From Thermoanaerobaculia bacterium (GTDB lineage Bacteria; Acidobacteriota; Thermoanaerobaculia; Multivoradales; JAHEKO01), in contig CALZKB010000003.1 of assembly GCA_945787575.1 (NCBI GenBank), positions 37,930-101,929 of the forward strand: 64,000 nt of DNA. The letters run 5' to 3'. Numbering within the stretch: position 1 is the first letter of the stretch; each line of letters begins with the position of its first letter. The notes below the pieces were generated by a model. It saw only the letters and a program-made list of their open reading frames with translations. It had not been told where the DNA came from and searched no databases. Of the stretch, positions 18,682-27,507 are shown in pieces. A program made the position numbers and the translations under genes.

Positions 18682-19022
18682 ATGAGCGAAGCCATCAGGG
18701 GAATTCACCACGTCACCGCGATCGCCACCGATCCTCAACGCAACGTCGACTTCTACGCTGGAGTGCTGGGTTTACGCCTGGCCAAGAAGACCGTCAACTT
18801 CGACGATCCGGCACCTACCACATCTACTACGGCGACGAGCTGGGGCGTCCCGGCACCATCCTGACGTTCTTTCCGTGGCCGCTGGCACGGCGCGGAAGCC
18901 GCGGCTTCGGCCAGGCCACGGTGACCTCGTTCTCGATTCCCGACGGATCGCTCGGCTTCTGGCAGACCCGCCTCGGAGAGCACGGCGTCGTCGCCGAGGA
19001 GCCGAAGTCTCGCGAGAGATGA
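18682..19022 (+). pseudogene. VOC-family (glyoxalase-type) ring-cleaving dioxygenase, frameshifted and truncated
   Basis: Piece 1, from the ATG at 18682, reads IRGIHHVTAIATDPQRNVDFYAGVLGLRL and KKTVNFDDP, the first VOC module. It then shifts frame, and GTYHIYYGDELGRPGTILTFFPWP continues in another frame, so one base was lost near 18814. The second frame runs to a TGA at 19022 after GFWQTRLGEHGVVAEEPKSR. Full-length members have about 310 residues in two VOC modules, while only about 110 are left. The metal His in IHHVT remains but the fold is incomplete, so the gene is dead. Confidence 0.8.
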
Positions 19023-19177
19023 TCGACTCCCTGTTCGACGGTGGCGATCGATCGACGTCGCAGGAGTAAGGGAGGCAAGGCGAACCGGGGGCTTTTGTCC
19101 CCGCCTGTTGAGCCTCCCACTGCCGATCGACCTCAACCCTGGCAGGGTGCGGTTGCGGCATCCGCGCTCGGGAGCCG

Positions 19178-20527
19178 GTGCCGAAGAGGCGCGACTCCGT
19201 GAGACATCCATCCGCAATCCTCTGGCTCTTCGGTGTCTTCGTCGCGGCGGCCTCCGTGGCTCAGCCGCCCTGCGCACCGCTGGCTCCGCCCGAAGAGCCG
19301 ATCGTCGAGGTCTTCCCCTCCGAGGTGGCCCAGTTGCGAGACATCGTGGCGGCGGCATCGACCGGCACGACGATCCTGCTTCACGACGGTCTCTACGACC
19401 TGAGCCACGGCGACGGCGCAGATCGGCTGAGCTTCAACACGCCAGGCGTGACTCTGAGATCGGTGAGCGGCGATCGGGACGCGGTGGTTCTCGACGGCGC
19501 CTACGGCACGAACGAGCTGATCTCCATCCTGGCCTCCGATGTCACCATCGCCGACCTCACGGTGAAGCGAGCCTTCGACCATCCGATCCACATTTCGGGC
19601 AACGCCGGCAGTCCGATCACCGGAATCGTCCTTCACAACCTGCGCGTCGTCGACCCCGGCCAGCAAGCCGTCAAGATCAACCCGATCGACGACGGCTACG
19701 TGGACTTCGGGGTGATGCAGTGCAGCCTCATCGAGCTGACCCCGGTCGGCCGGGAGGAGATCCGAGACAACTGTTACACCGGCGGGCTGGATGCCCACCA
19801 GGCTTGGGGTTGGCTGGTTCGTCGGAATCGGATCGAGGGCTTCTGGTGCGATCAGGGGCTGTCGGAGCACGGTATCCATTTCTGGCGGGGATCGCGGGAC
19901 ACCCTGGTGGAGGAGAACGTCATCGTCGACTGTGCGCGCGGGATCGGCTTCGGCCTCGGCGCGGACGGATCGGCGCGGGAGTACCCCGACGACCCCTACC
20001 CGGATATCGGCTACATGGGCCACATCGACGGCGTCATTCGGAACAACTTCGTCGCCGCCGATGATCCGGCCCTCTTCGCCTCCGCGAGCGGGTTCGACAC
20101 CGGGGTCGGACTCGAACAGGCTCACGGCACCGAGGTGCACCACAACAGTGTGGCGTCGACTCAGACCCCCCGCTCATCCTCGATCGAATGGCGCTTCCCC
20201 AACACGTTGGCGGAGATCGCCAACAACCTGGCGAGCTCCGTGCTCAAGCCCCGCGACGGCGGGGTCGCGAACCTGACGACGAACATCGAAGACGCCTCGC
20301 TATCCTGGTTCGCCGAGATCGGGGCGGGCGATTTGCACTTGACCGAATCGGCCTCCGCCGCGGTCGACGGCGGTACGGCTCTCCCGCCCGGCGCCGCCGA
20401 CTTCGATATCGATCTGGAGATCCGTGACGGCAACCCCGACGTCGGAGCCGATGAGGTGCGAGAGGTGCTGTTCATGGACGGTTTCGAGTCGGGCGACACC
20501 TCGGCGTGGTCGGTGGTCGTGCCGTAG
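19178..20527 (+). CDS. Secreted right-handed beta-helix protein with FESGDTSAW tail
   Basis: This 449-residue protein has a signal peptide after a GTG start (AILWLFGVFVAAASVA) and then a parallel beta-helix with repeats such as GVTLRSVSGDRDAVVLDGAY, DVTIADLTVKRAFDHPIHISG and DTLVEENVIVDCARGIGFG. The HPIHISG and HGIHFWRGS turns resemble polysaccharide lyases of the chondroitinase B/alginate lyase group. No lyase active site can be fixed by eye. It ends VLFMDGFESGDTSAWSVVVP, the recurrent tail of this window. It is probably exported and involved in polysaccharide binding or cleavage. Confidence 0.8.
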   Translation: MPKRRDSVRHPSAILWLFGVFVAAASVAQPPCAPLAPPEEPIVEVFPSEVAQLRDIVAAASTGTTILLHDGLYDLSHGDGADRLSFNTPGVTLRSVSGDRDAVVLDGAYGTNELISILASDVTIADLTVKRAFDHPIHISGNAGSPITGIVLHNLRVVDPGQQAVKINPIDDGYVDFGVMQCSLIELTPVGREEIRDNCYTGGLDAHQAWGWLVRRNRIEGFWCDQGLSEHGIHFWRGSRDTLVEENVIVDCARGIGFGLGADGSAREYPDDPYPDIGYMGHIDGVIRNNFVAADDPALFASASGFDTGVGLEQAHGTEVHHNSVASTQTPRSSSIEWRFPNTLAEIANNLASSVLKPRDGGVANLTTNIEDASLSWFAEIGAGDLHLTESASAAVDGGTALPPGAADFDIDLEIRDGNPDVGADEVREVLFMDGFESGDTSAWSVVVP

Positions 20528-20553
20528 CACCGGCGGAGTCTTGCCGCGGGCCG

Positions 20554-21804
20554 CTAGGGATGAACCCCCGTCGCGTGCAATCGAAAGACGATTTCCGGGG
20601 TCGCGAGATCGATCTCGGTGCGCACGAAAAGCACTCCGGTCGTCGACGCCGGGTCGTAGGCGCAGAGCCCCGGCCCGAGCCCGGTGCTGTCGGACGAGCG
20701 AAGATCGGCGCGCACGATCGGCTTGCCCGCCGCATCGCGACGTAGCCGGGGTGGATCGAGCGACTCGAGCTCGAGCACCCGGCAGCCTCGGTGGCGGGGA
20801 CGTGGCGACAACCGTTTCGGAGTGACGAGAAGCAAGAGGCTCCCATCGCGGGCTCGAGCCACGTCCGGCTGGGTCAGGACGTGACCCCCGAGGGCTGCGG
20901 CATCGCGGCGATCGCTCAGACGTCCCCGCCAAGTCCAGTCGAGACGGGCCCTCGGTCCCTCGCCGTCGGTGGCGAAGACGCCGAGGAACTCCGCGTTCCG
21001 GTTGCGCCTTCCGGTCAACGGATCGATGACCAGACACTGGGCCACCATGTAGAGCGTCTCGTCGAGACCGTAGAGCGCCGGCTCGGTCCACAGCGCACAG
21101 CGGGCGAGTTCGGGATCGAGCGTCGAGAGATCGAGGTCCGGGCGCCAGGCCGGATCGGTGAGAGCACCGCCGAGCCGAGCCTCACGACCCCGGCCGAGCC
21201 CGCGCGGACTCGGGGATCGGGAAAGGCGAAAGTGGACGCTCTGCGGGCGGCGGTCTTCGTCGCCGAACGGCTCAAAGTAGCGCAAGTGCATGCCGAACCA
21301 CCGGGTGCCGGATCGTCTCTCGAGCGGCGCCAAGGTCGATACCTCGTGTACCGACACTCCCTTGCCGCCGGTCGGGCTTGGATCGGTCTCGTGCGCCGAA
21401 GTGGCGAGGCTACGCACGAACTGCCAGCTCTCGCCCCCGTCATCGCTCGAGGCGAGATGGATGCTCACTCCGAACTCGGGACTCGACCGCGGTCTGTGGA
21501 GATGGAGATAGGAATAGGAGAGCCACAGGCGGTCACTCGACGGATCCTTGCGGACCGCGGGGTCGCCGTACCCGCGGAAGGGGCTGGGCGAGGGGCCGGG
21601 CAGGGTGAAGAAGGGATCGCCCTCGATCCGCATCTCGGGACACTGCGGGTTGTCGGCGCGGCAGTCGAAGCGCACCGGCACCGCCCCGGCCGCGGCTGCG
21701 GACACCAGCAGGACGGCACTCAGTGCCAGCACCGCCGCCCGCGCGAACTCGATCCGCGCCCCCTCGTTCCCGGCCGAGCTCCTCGCGACCCTCGTTGATC
21801 TCAT
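20554..21804 (-). CDS. Secreted sialidase-like/BNR propeller protein
   Basis: This 416-residue protein has a long N-terminal signal sequence (AAVLALSAVLLVSAAAAGAVPV). The mature domain has sialidase/glycosidase-propeller features: FRGYGDPAVRKDPSSDRLWLSYSYL, then the Asp-box-like SIHLASSDDGGESWQFV, and later TEPALYGLDETLYMVAQC. The GDPAV...LWLxYS pattern resembles five-bladed GH32/43/130-like propellers. No catalytic triad can be named with certainty. It converges with the beta-helix gene upstream, with stops 27 bases apart. Confidence 0.6.
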   Translation of the reverse strand: MRSTRVARSSAGNEGARIEFARAAVLALSAVLLVSAAAAGAVPVRFDCRADNPQCPEMRIEGDPFFTLPGPSPSPFRGYGDPAVRKDPSSDRLWLSYSYLHLHRPRSSPEFGVSIHLASSDDGGESWQFVRSLATSAHETDPSPTGGKGVSVHEVSTLAPLERRSGTRWFGMHLRYFEPFGDEDRRPQSVHFRLSRSPSPRGLGRGREARLGGALTDPAWRPDLDLSTLDPELARCALWTEPALYGLDETLYMVAQCLVIDPLTGRRNRNAEFLGVFATDGEGPRARLDWTWRGRLSDRRDAAALGGHVLTQPDVARARDGSLLLLVTPKRLSPRPRHRGCRVLELESLDPPRLRRDAAGKPIVRADLRSSDSTGLGPGLCAYDPASTTGVLFVRTEIDLATPEIVFRLHATGVHP

Positions 21805-21961
21805 CCAGGCCTCCCTTCTGCCGGCAGGGCACCGGCGTCTTCACCCATTTGGGGTCGCGAGGCCCTCGCTCGTATGACTCGAAACCCGGGGACGACCGGC
21901 GAGACCGCAGTGACGATTCGGTCCGAACGAGCGCTCCACGTGCTAGGTTTTCCGGTACGCC

Positions 21962-22933
21962 ATGTCCGCTTCGCCCACCGCATCGACCACTACTCCTCTC
22001 CTCGACGCCGCCAAGTTCCGCGACCCGCGGCGGACCGCCACCGGCGAGGAGCGCGCCCAAGTCGAGCTCGAAACCCTCGAGACTCTGTGGTTCAATACCG
22101 GAACGCTGTGCAACATCGAGTGTCGGCGCTGCTACATCGAGTCGGGCCCCACCAACGACCGCCTCGTCTACATCGGTGCCGACGAGGTGGAGCGCTACCT
22201 CGACGAGATCGCCGAGCTCGGCCTGACGACCCGCACGATCGGCTTCACCGGCGGCGAACCATTCATGAATCCGGAGTTTCTCGTGATGGTGGAAGAGTGC
22301 CTGAACCGCGGTTTCCGGGTGCTGGTGCTGACCAACGCCATGCGGCCTCTGATGCTGCCGGCGACCCGCGCCCGACTACTGCGGCTGCACGAGAGATTCG
22401 GTCAGAGGCTCCACCTGCGGGTCAGCCTCGACCACTACACGAGAGCGCTGCACGAGGTCGAGCGCGGTCCACGCTCCTGGGATTCGACGCTGCGCGGCCT
22501 CGGCTGGCTGGTGACCCACGGGTTTCACCTGTCGGTCGCGGGACGAACCTGCTGGAACGAGGAGGAGGCCGCGGCTCGGCTCGGTTACGCGCGCCTTTTT
22601 GCCGAGCTCGGGCTGGCGTGCGATGCCGGGGACCCGGCGCAGCTCGTGCTCTTCCCCGAGATGGACCCGACTCGCGACGTACCGGAGATCACGAGCGACT
22701 GTTGGGGCGCCCTCGGCGTCGAGCCGTCCAGCCTCATGTGCGCCACCAGTCGCATGGTGGTCAAACGCCGGGCGGCGTCGTCGACTACGGTCGTCAGCTG
22801 TACGCTGCTGCCCTACGACGCTCGGTTCGAGCTCGGGTCCACCCTCCGCGAGGCCTGCGGTCCGATGCCGCTCAACCATCCTCACTGCGCGCGCTTCTGT
22901 GTTCTCGGCGGGGGGTCCTGCAGCGCCGGTTGA
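21962..22933 (+). CDS. Radical SAM protein with C-terminal cysteine cluster
   Basis: This 323-residue protein has the cluster motif CNIECRRCY at about residue 50, followed by GFTGGEPFMNPEF (the GGEP SAM-binding motif) and VLVLTNAMRPLM. The C-terminal end contains several Cys (SDCWG, SLMCATSRM, SCTLL, EACG, CARFCVLGGGSC) that could ligate an auxiliary SPASM-like cluster. The substrate is unknown. A peptide-modifying or small-molecule role is possible, but no precursor peptide is visible beside it. Confidence 0.85.
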   Translation: MSASPTASTTTPLLDAAKFRDPRRTATGEERAQVELETLETLWFNTGTLCNIECRRCYIESGPTNDRLVYIGADEVERYLDEIAELGLTTRTIGFTGGEPFMNPEFLVMVEECLNRGFRVLVLTNAMRPLMLPATRARLLRLHERFGQRLHLRVSLDHYTRALHEVERGPRSWDSTLRGLGWLVTHGFHLSVAGRTCWNEEEAAARLGYARLFAELGLACDAGDPAQLVLFPEMDPTRDVPEITSDCWGALGVEPSSLMCATSRMVVKRRAASSTTVVSCTLLPYDARFELGSTLREACGPMPLNHPHCARFCVLGGGSCSAG

Positions 22934-23266
22934 CGGTTCGGGGCACGACCGTCGACCAAGCCGAGGTCTTGCCCGACTCGCAGCCCGCCACCACCGTGCC
23001 GCCGAAGGCGTCGATCGACGTCTCGTTCCGAGTGTGCCCGTCGTCGGGCCCGAGCCGGTGTTCGACAAAAGGGAGCCGGCCCCCTCCACGCGCTCGAGCA
23101 ACGACTCTTCGGGGCCGGGTGCGGCGGAGCGCAGTCCGCTTGCCCGAGGGCGCTGGACGTCGAGCGGCAGCACCCAGCCGAGATCGTCCGTGTCGCCCGG
23201 CATCACCAGAGTGCCGAGAGGGGTTCTCAGCGCCGCGACGAGCTCCGCCGGCGGCCGAAGTTCGGC
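22934..23266 (-). pseudogene. Decayed gene remnant ending in a mutated FESGDTSAW tail
   Basis: This 333-base stretch separates two convergent genes and has no intact ORF. On the minus strand, 23000-22941 encodes GTVVAGCESGKTSAWSTVVP, matching the shared tail but with F to C and D to K changes, and CGA where the tail proteins end in a stop. Just upstream another frame reads AALRTPLGTLVMPGDTDDLGWVLPLDVQ without a start. This looks like the eroded end of a former exported protein. Confidence 0.55.
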
Positions 23267-23743
23267 TCAGGCCGCTTCGCAGAGCGATTTGAGGTTGGCC
23301 AGAGAGCGCTCGAGGCACTGGGCCTGCAACCGCTCGACCGTCGCCGCATCGGCCGGGGAGCGCGCCGGCTCGGCGCGCTGCCCGGGCTCGAGATCGAGGT
23401 CGACCTCGACTTCGGTCTCGTTCCCCTTGGCGGCGTAGGTCCAGTCCTGGTTGCACGCGATCAACAGCTGTTCGAACGACGAGCCCAGACTGATGCACTC
23501 GGTGGGTCCTTGCGCCTTGGCGCGCCAGTGCACGACGCCTTCGACCTGGTCCTCGACAGCGGGCTGGGTCAGCGGGAAGCGCACCCCGACCGCCAGGTAG
23601 GTGCGACGGTGGCCGTTGGAGACGAGCGCCTCGGTGTCGCTCCAGCCCACGAACCAGCGATCCCATCGATGCGGGTCGCGAGCGAGCGCGCAGACCTCTT
23701 CGAGGGCGGCGTCGATTCGAATAGTTCTCTTCACGTGTGCCAT
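23267..23743 (-). CDS. SRPBCC-superfamily (polyketide-cyclase-like) protein
   Basis: This 158-residue protein begins MAHVKRTIRIDAALEEVCALARDPHRWDRWFVG, the typical first strand and helix of START/SRPBCC folds (VxRxIxIDAPxEEVxxxxxDPxRW). The family forms a hydrophobic pocket for lipid or aromatic ligands. The last 30 residues form a helix (VERLQAQCLERSLANLKSL) that closes the pocket. A GAGGAATGA ribosome region precedes the ATG. No specific function can be given. Confidence 0.8.
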   Translation of the reverse strand: MAHVKRTIRIDAALEEVCALARDPHRWDRWFVGWSDTEALVSNGHRRTYLAVGVRFPLTQPAVEDQVEGVVHWRAKAQGPTECISLGSSFEQLLIACNQDWTYAAKGNETEVEVDLDLEPGQRAEPARSPADAATVERLQAQCLERSLANLKSLCEAA

Positions 23744-23976
23744 CTCATTCCTCCTCTGTTGGTGGGCGGAAGGACGAGACGGGCTTCGTGGCGGAAATCT
23801 CCAGCAGCAGCTCGCGGACTCGACCCGGCTCCCGCCCTCTCTGTCATCAATGAGATAGGCGTCGGTCGGCGCCGACTGTTACGGACCGGGATCTCCGCTC
23901 TCACTCGAGCTCGCCTTTTCTCTCCACTGCTCCCGCGAGTAGAGTTGAGGCCACCGACTCGCGGAAGGAGGAGAGG

Positions 23977-24630
23977 ATGCGAATCGCAGTTTTGGGCACC
24001 GGAGTCGTCGGGCAGGCGCTGGCGACGAAGCTGGTCGAGCTCGGGCACGAGGTCCGAATGGGCTCGCGCACGGCGGACAACGAGCAGGCCTCGGCATGGA
24101 CCGCCGCGGCCGGCAGCCGCGCGTCGCACGGGACTTTTGCGAAGGCTGCCGCCTTCGGTGCTCTGGTGTTCAACTGCACCGCCGGCGCCAGCTCCCTCGC
24201 GGCTTTGCGCAGCGCCGGGGAAAAGAACTTGAACGGCAAGATCCTCGTCGACGTGGCCAATCCGCTCGATTTCTCCGAGGGCATGCCGCCCACCTTGACG
24301 GTGTGCAACACCGACTCGCTGGGAGAACAGATCCAGCGGGAGTTCCCGGCCGCTCAGGTGGTCAAGGCCTTCAACACGGTCAACTACCGAGTAATGGTCG
24401 ACCCCGGTCTGGTCGGCGGAGCACACGACGTCTTCGTCTGTGGCGATGACGAAGACGCCAAGGTCCGGGTCAAAGAGCTGATCGCGCGATTCGGCTGGGA
24501 GTCGATCCTCGACCTCGGCGACATCACGGCGGCCCGCGGCACCGAGATGATGCTGCCGCTCTGGATTCGCCTCTGGGGCTTCATGGAGACGACCGATTTC
24601 AACCTCAAGGTGGTGGGCCCGGCCGACTGA
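23977..24630 (+). CDS. NADPH-dependent F420-reductase-like oxidoreductase
   Basis: This 217-residue protein is a Rossmann-fold oxidoreductase of the F420-oxidoreductase-like family. The dinucleotide motif MRIAVLGTGVVGQALATKL is at residues 1-19, with VRMGSRTADNEQA after it; Arg in that position favours NADP. KILVDVANPLDF and QVVKAFNTVNYRVM match the family. An AAGGAGGAGAGG ribosome site precedes the ATG. In genomes without F420 such proteins act as generic NADP-dependent reductases; I cannot tell which cofactor partner is used here. Confidence 0.85.
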   Translation: MRIAVLGTGVVGQALATKLVELGHEVRMGSRTADNEQASAWTAAAGSRASHGTFAKAAAFGALVFNCTAGASSLAALRSAGEKNLNGKILVDVANPLDFSEGMPPTLTVCNTDSLGEQIQREFPAAQVVKAFNTVNYRVMVDPGLVGGAHDVFVCGDDEDAKVRVKELIARFGWESILDLGDITAARGTEMMLPLWIRLWGFMETTDFNLKVVGPAD

Positions 24631-24669
24631 CGGCGCCCGCAGTCGAAAGCCGCGCGATTCGCGAGGGGA

Positions 24670-24693
24670 GACCCCGGTCCTCGAGTCGGGGTC
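24670..24693. terminator. Hairpin between convergent genes
   Basis: GACCCCG and CGGGGTC pair across a 10-base loop, 40 bases after the oxidoreductase stop. No T-run follows, so it may be a weak or Rho-assisted terminator serving both strands. Confidence 0.5.
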
Positions 24694-24699
24694 CGTCGG

Positions 24700-24804
24700 C
24701 TAGAACTTGACCGCGAGGGCTGTCGCGACCGTGGTGTCCTCGAACAGCCGCTCGTCCTCGCTGAAGGTCAGGGCACGAGCTTGGCGCCGCTGGCCGCTGG
24801 ACAT
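24700..24804 (-). pseudogene. C-terminal stump of an outer-membrane beta-barrel protein
   Basis: A 34-codon ORF starts ATG at 24804 and ends RLFEDTTVATALAVKF, then a stop. The pattern ERLFEDxTVxTxLxVKF with terminal Phe is the classic last strand of TonB-dependent or porin-type barrels read by the BAM complex. Such an end makes no sense in a 34-residue protein, so this is the leftover of a deleted barrel gene. No ribosome site is seen. Confidence 0.55.
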
Positions 24805-24857
24805 GTCGTCCTCCCGACGATGACTATGGCAGGCTCACCTGCTGCCTGCTCGAGCCG

Positions 24858-25379
24858 TCAACCCTTGCGGGCATAGTCGATCGCCATCCCCTTCGCTTCG
24901 CCCTCCGGGGTCTCGAAGAACATCTCCATCGAGTGGTGATCGTCGTCGACGAGGGTGATCACCGACCGCTTGGCGACCGGCTGCCCGTCGCGCGGGTTGG
25001 TCATCGAGCCACGCATCGTCCACATCTTGCCGGCGGCGTCGACCTCACCCTGTTCGAACTGCATGATCGTAGAGGCGGTGTCGATCCAGAACCCCTCCCA
25101 GCGGCGATCCACCGTGTTGTAGCCGAAGAACCCCCGTCCTTCGAAGTCGGGAAACGGACCCTCACTGGGGTCGCCCTGATAGCTCTGGCGCAAGAAGCGC
25201 CCCCCCAGCTCCCAGGAGTTGGTCATCGTGCCGGTCGATACCATCGGCTCGCCCGGACCCATCCACATCCGGACCTCGGCCGAGAACTCCCCGACGAACG
25301 GTTCGAGCATCGCGTGCTCGGCCGCGGGCGCCGCCATTGCGGCGAAGTCACTACTGCTGGCATCGGGTGCGTCACTCAT
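24858..25379 (-). CDS. DUF1579 family protein
   Basis: This 173-residue protein has the DUF1579 pattern: LEPFVGEFSAEVRMWMGPGEPMVSTGTMTNSWELGGRFLRQSYQG, then GYNTVDRRWEGFWIDTAST, and a late KRSVITLVDDDHHSMEMF strand. This is a predicted lipocalin-like beta-barrel. The family has no settled function. There is no signal peptide, so it should be cytoplasmic. It stands alone. Confidence 0.85.
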   Translation of the reverse strand: MSDAPDASSSDFAAMAAPAAEHAMLEPFVGEFSAEVRMWMGPGEPMVSTGTMTNSWELGGRFLRQSYQGDPSEGPFPDFEGRGFFGYNTVDRRWEGFWIDTASTIMQFEQGEVDAAGKMWTMRGSMTNPRDGQPVAKRSVITLVDDDHHSMEMFFETPEGEAKGMAIDYARKG

Positions 25380-25487
25380 GGCTGTCTCCCCAGATAGTGG
25401 TCGGTGAGAGCGAGATCATAACCGGCCGCGGGGATGCAGACTCACTCGGCCGAGGGTCTTCCAGGAAGGCGAAGCGATGCTGCGAAG

Positions 25488-26424
25488 TCACCGACGCGAG
25501 GGGTCCTCGTCGGAGGATGGATAGAGCGCGTCGACGATCTGGTGGAGCGCTTCTTCACGAGCCAGCTCGCCGTTCAGGAAGCGTGGCCAGATTCCGTTCT
25601 CGACGGTCGCGATGGCACCGCTGCGCTCGTAGAGGTCGGTCGCGTCTCCGTAGGCGACGTGTTCCGGGTCGTAGACCCGGCGCATGGTCGCCGCCGCTTG
25701 GACGAACATCAAGGTGTGCGGCACGTCGTGGAACCCGGCGTCGCTCCGAACAAGGCCGCGCTCCAAGAGCCGCGCCCGCAACTGGTCGAATGCGTTGTCG
25801 TCGCCCTTCGACGCGATGTCGAGAGCGTGGGTGGATTCGTGAAGCAGGGTCTCCAGCAGCAGGCCGTCCGCCTCGCCGCTCCCGACCTCCACCACCGCGA
25901 CCGGTTGGTCGCCGCGCAGGTAGTAGGTCATCGCCCCCGGCGGGTTGGTCCGCGTGACCAGGAACATCGGCACCTGTACGTGCGGGTCGGCGATGCCCAG
26001 CGACTCCATCATGAAGGCGAGCGCCTCGCGGTGACGGGGGACAAACGCCGCCTCTAGATAATTCAGACGCGCCTCCAGCTCGACCTTGCGCGACGGCCAC
26101 AGCTCGGTCTCGAAGCTCGAGATGCGCTCCTCGATCGCCGCCGCCAAGCGCACGGCGTCATCGCGGATCGAGATCGAACGGCCACGTGGCTGGTAGGGCT
26201 CGGGCAAGGTAACCCGCGAGCGGCGCGCCGCTCAAGTCGGCCGCCTGCGCACGGACGAAGAAGTAGAGATCCACCAACGGATCGATGCGCAGCTCGAGGC
26301 TGGAAGCCGCTGCGACCGGGACCGAGGGCTCGGGCTGCGAAGCAGCGATTGCGACGGTGTCGCCGACACCGGCGCCGAGAGCCAGCGCGAGCAGCAACGT
26401 CACTAGAACTCGACCGTCGGTCAT
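25488..26424 (-). pseudogene. Secreted HExxH zinc peptidase-like protein split by a frameshift
   Basis: Frame 1, from the ATG at 26424, gives a signal peptide and LELRIDPLVDLYFFVRAQAADLSGAPLAGY. At about 26210 the coherent text moves to a second frame, LPEPYQPRGRSISIRDDAVRLAAAIEERI, and runs to 25488. Frame 1 itself stops 50 bases later at a TGA. Together they make an exported protein of about 300 residues with LLLETLLHESTHALDI, an HExxH site, at around residue 190. One missing or extra base explains the split. The ORF 25488-26207 on its own starts at TTG and would lack export. Confidence 0.75.
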
Positions 26425-26458
26425 GATCCGGCTAGCTTAACCGCCGCGCGCTCGACGG

Positions 26459-27211
26459 TCACCGCTCGGGCGTCGCCGTCCTCGAGGCGGGGGCTTCGGC
26501 TTCCGGGGACTGGGCCGGCAATACCAGCGGCGGTTTGTCGCCGCCGACCACGGCACCGGGCGGGATCCTCGCGTAGTAGGGCGACACGACGGTCTTCGGC
26601 AGGGTGCGGACTCCGTCGCCCATCTTGATCGGGCCGATTCCGGTGCCGGCGCCGAGCTTGCAGTCGGCGCCGATCTCGATGAGGCCGTAGCGGAACTTGC
26701 CGGCACCCTCGTAGGCGTGCACCGAGAGCTGGCTGAAAGCGCCGATGAGCGTGTTGTCGCCGATGAAGATGAGCTCGGGGCGGAAGTGATCGAGCCACGC
26801 CATCTGCATGATCTCGACCCCGCGGCCGACGTTGACGCCCATCCATCGGTACCAGCGGTTCTTGGCCGGGGTGCCGCGCATGAAGATCGACACCGCGACC
26901 TGCAACGACAACAGGATCCGCCGTCCCAACGGCAGGTTCAGTCGGCGCCAGTTCACGGCTCCCTTCTCATCCGCCTGACCCAGGCCGGAGATCGTGTACT
27001 GGCGCTTTCCACGCGACAGGAACTCCTCGAGGTTCGCCTTGCCGGCATCCGTTCGGGGATCGAGGGTCGTCACGTCGACGCCCTTGCCGCCGGAGGTCTT
27101 GCTGATCCGAATCGTGCGTCGGCTCTTGTGGCTGAAGCGAATCGCCCGGCCGATGATCTCGATCGTCACCCGCCGCATCACCTCTTCCGGGGTCGCGCCG
27201 TCGTTTGCCAT
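26459..27211 (-). CDS. Left-handed beta-helix (hexapeptide-repeat) acyltransferase-like protein
   Basis: This protein of about 250 residues has an N-terminal basic domain (SRRTIRISKTSGGKGVDVTTLD) and a hexapeptide-repeat region (LIFIGDNTLIGAFSQLSVHAYEGAG, LIEIGADCKLGAGTGIGPIKMGDGVRTLPKTVVSPY). A Pro-rich tail ends it. Hexapeptide proteins of this shape usually acetylate sugars or other small acceptors as trimers. The start at 27211 (MANDGATPEE) is preferred because the longer ORF is not family-like. It converges with the gene at 25488. Confidence 0.75.
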   Translation of the reverse strand: MANDGATPEEVMRRVTIEIIGRAIRFSHKSRRTIRISKTSGGKGVDVTTLDPRTDAGKANLEEFLSRGKRQYTISGLGQADEKGAVNWRRLNLPLGRRILLSLQVAVSIFMRGTPAKNRWYRWMGVNVGRGVEIMQMAWLDHFRPELIFIGDNTLIGAFSQLSVHAYEGAGKFRYGLIEIGADCKLGAGTGIGPIKMGDGVRTLPKTVVSPYYARIPPGAVVGGDKPPLVLPAQSPEAEAPASRTATPER

Positions 27212-27507
27212 GTCATCTGCGACTCTAGCCTGCATTTCGCAGTGCGCCGTGCAAAGGGGGCGAGTTTTCGGTGGGACGCGCGCCGACACGATCAGCCAAC
27301 AGTGGACCGACCGGGGGCACGGGCCCCCGTGAGTCCTCGTCTTCGGCTCGGTTGGCTTTCTCGGCTCGAATCGCCAACATTTTGGGGTCACCTCGCGTAT
27401 CAATAGAACGAGCGCCTCGGAGCTTTGCCGGTCGACGCGGAGATTCTCTGGCAAGAGAGAGCTCGACCACCGAGACGCGGAGCCGACCGTGTTGTCTTAG
27501 GAAGCAG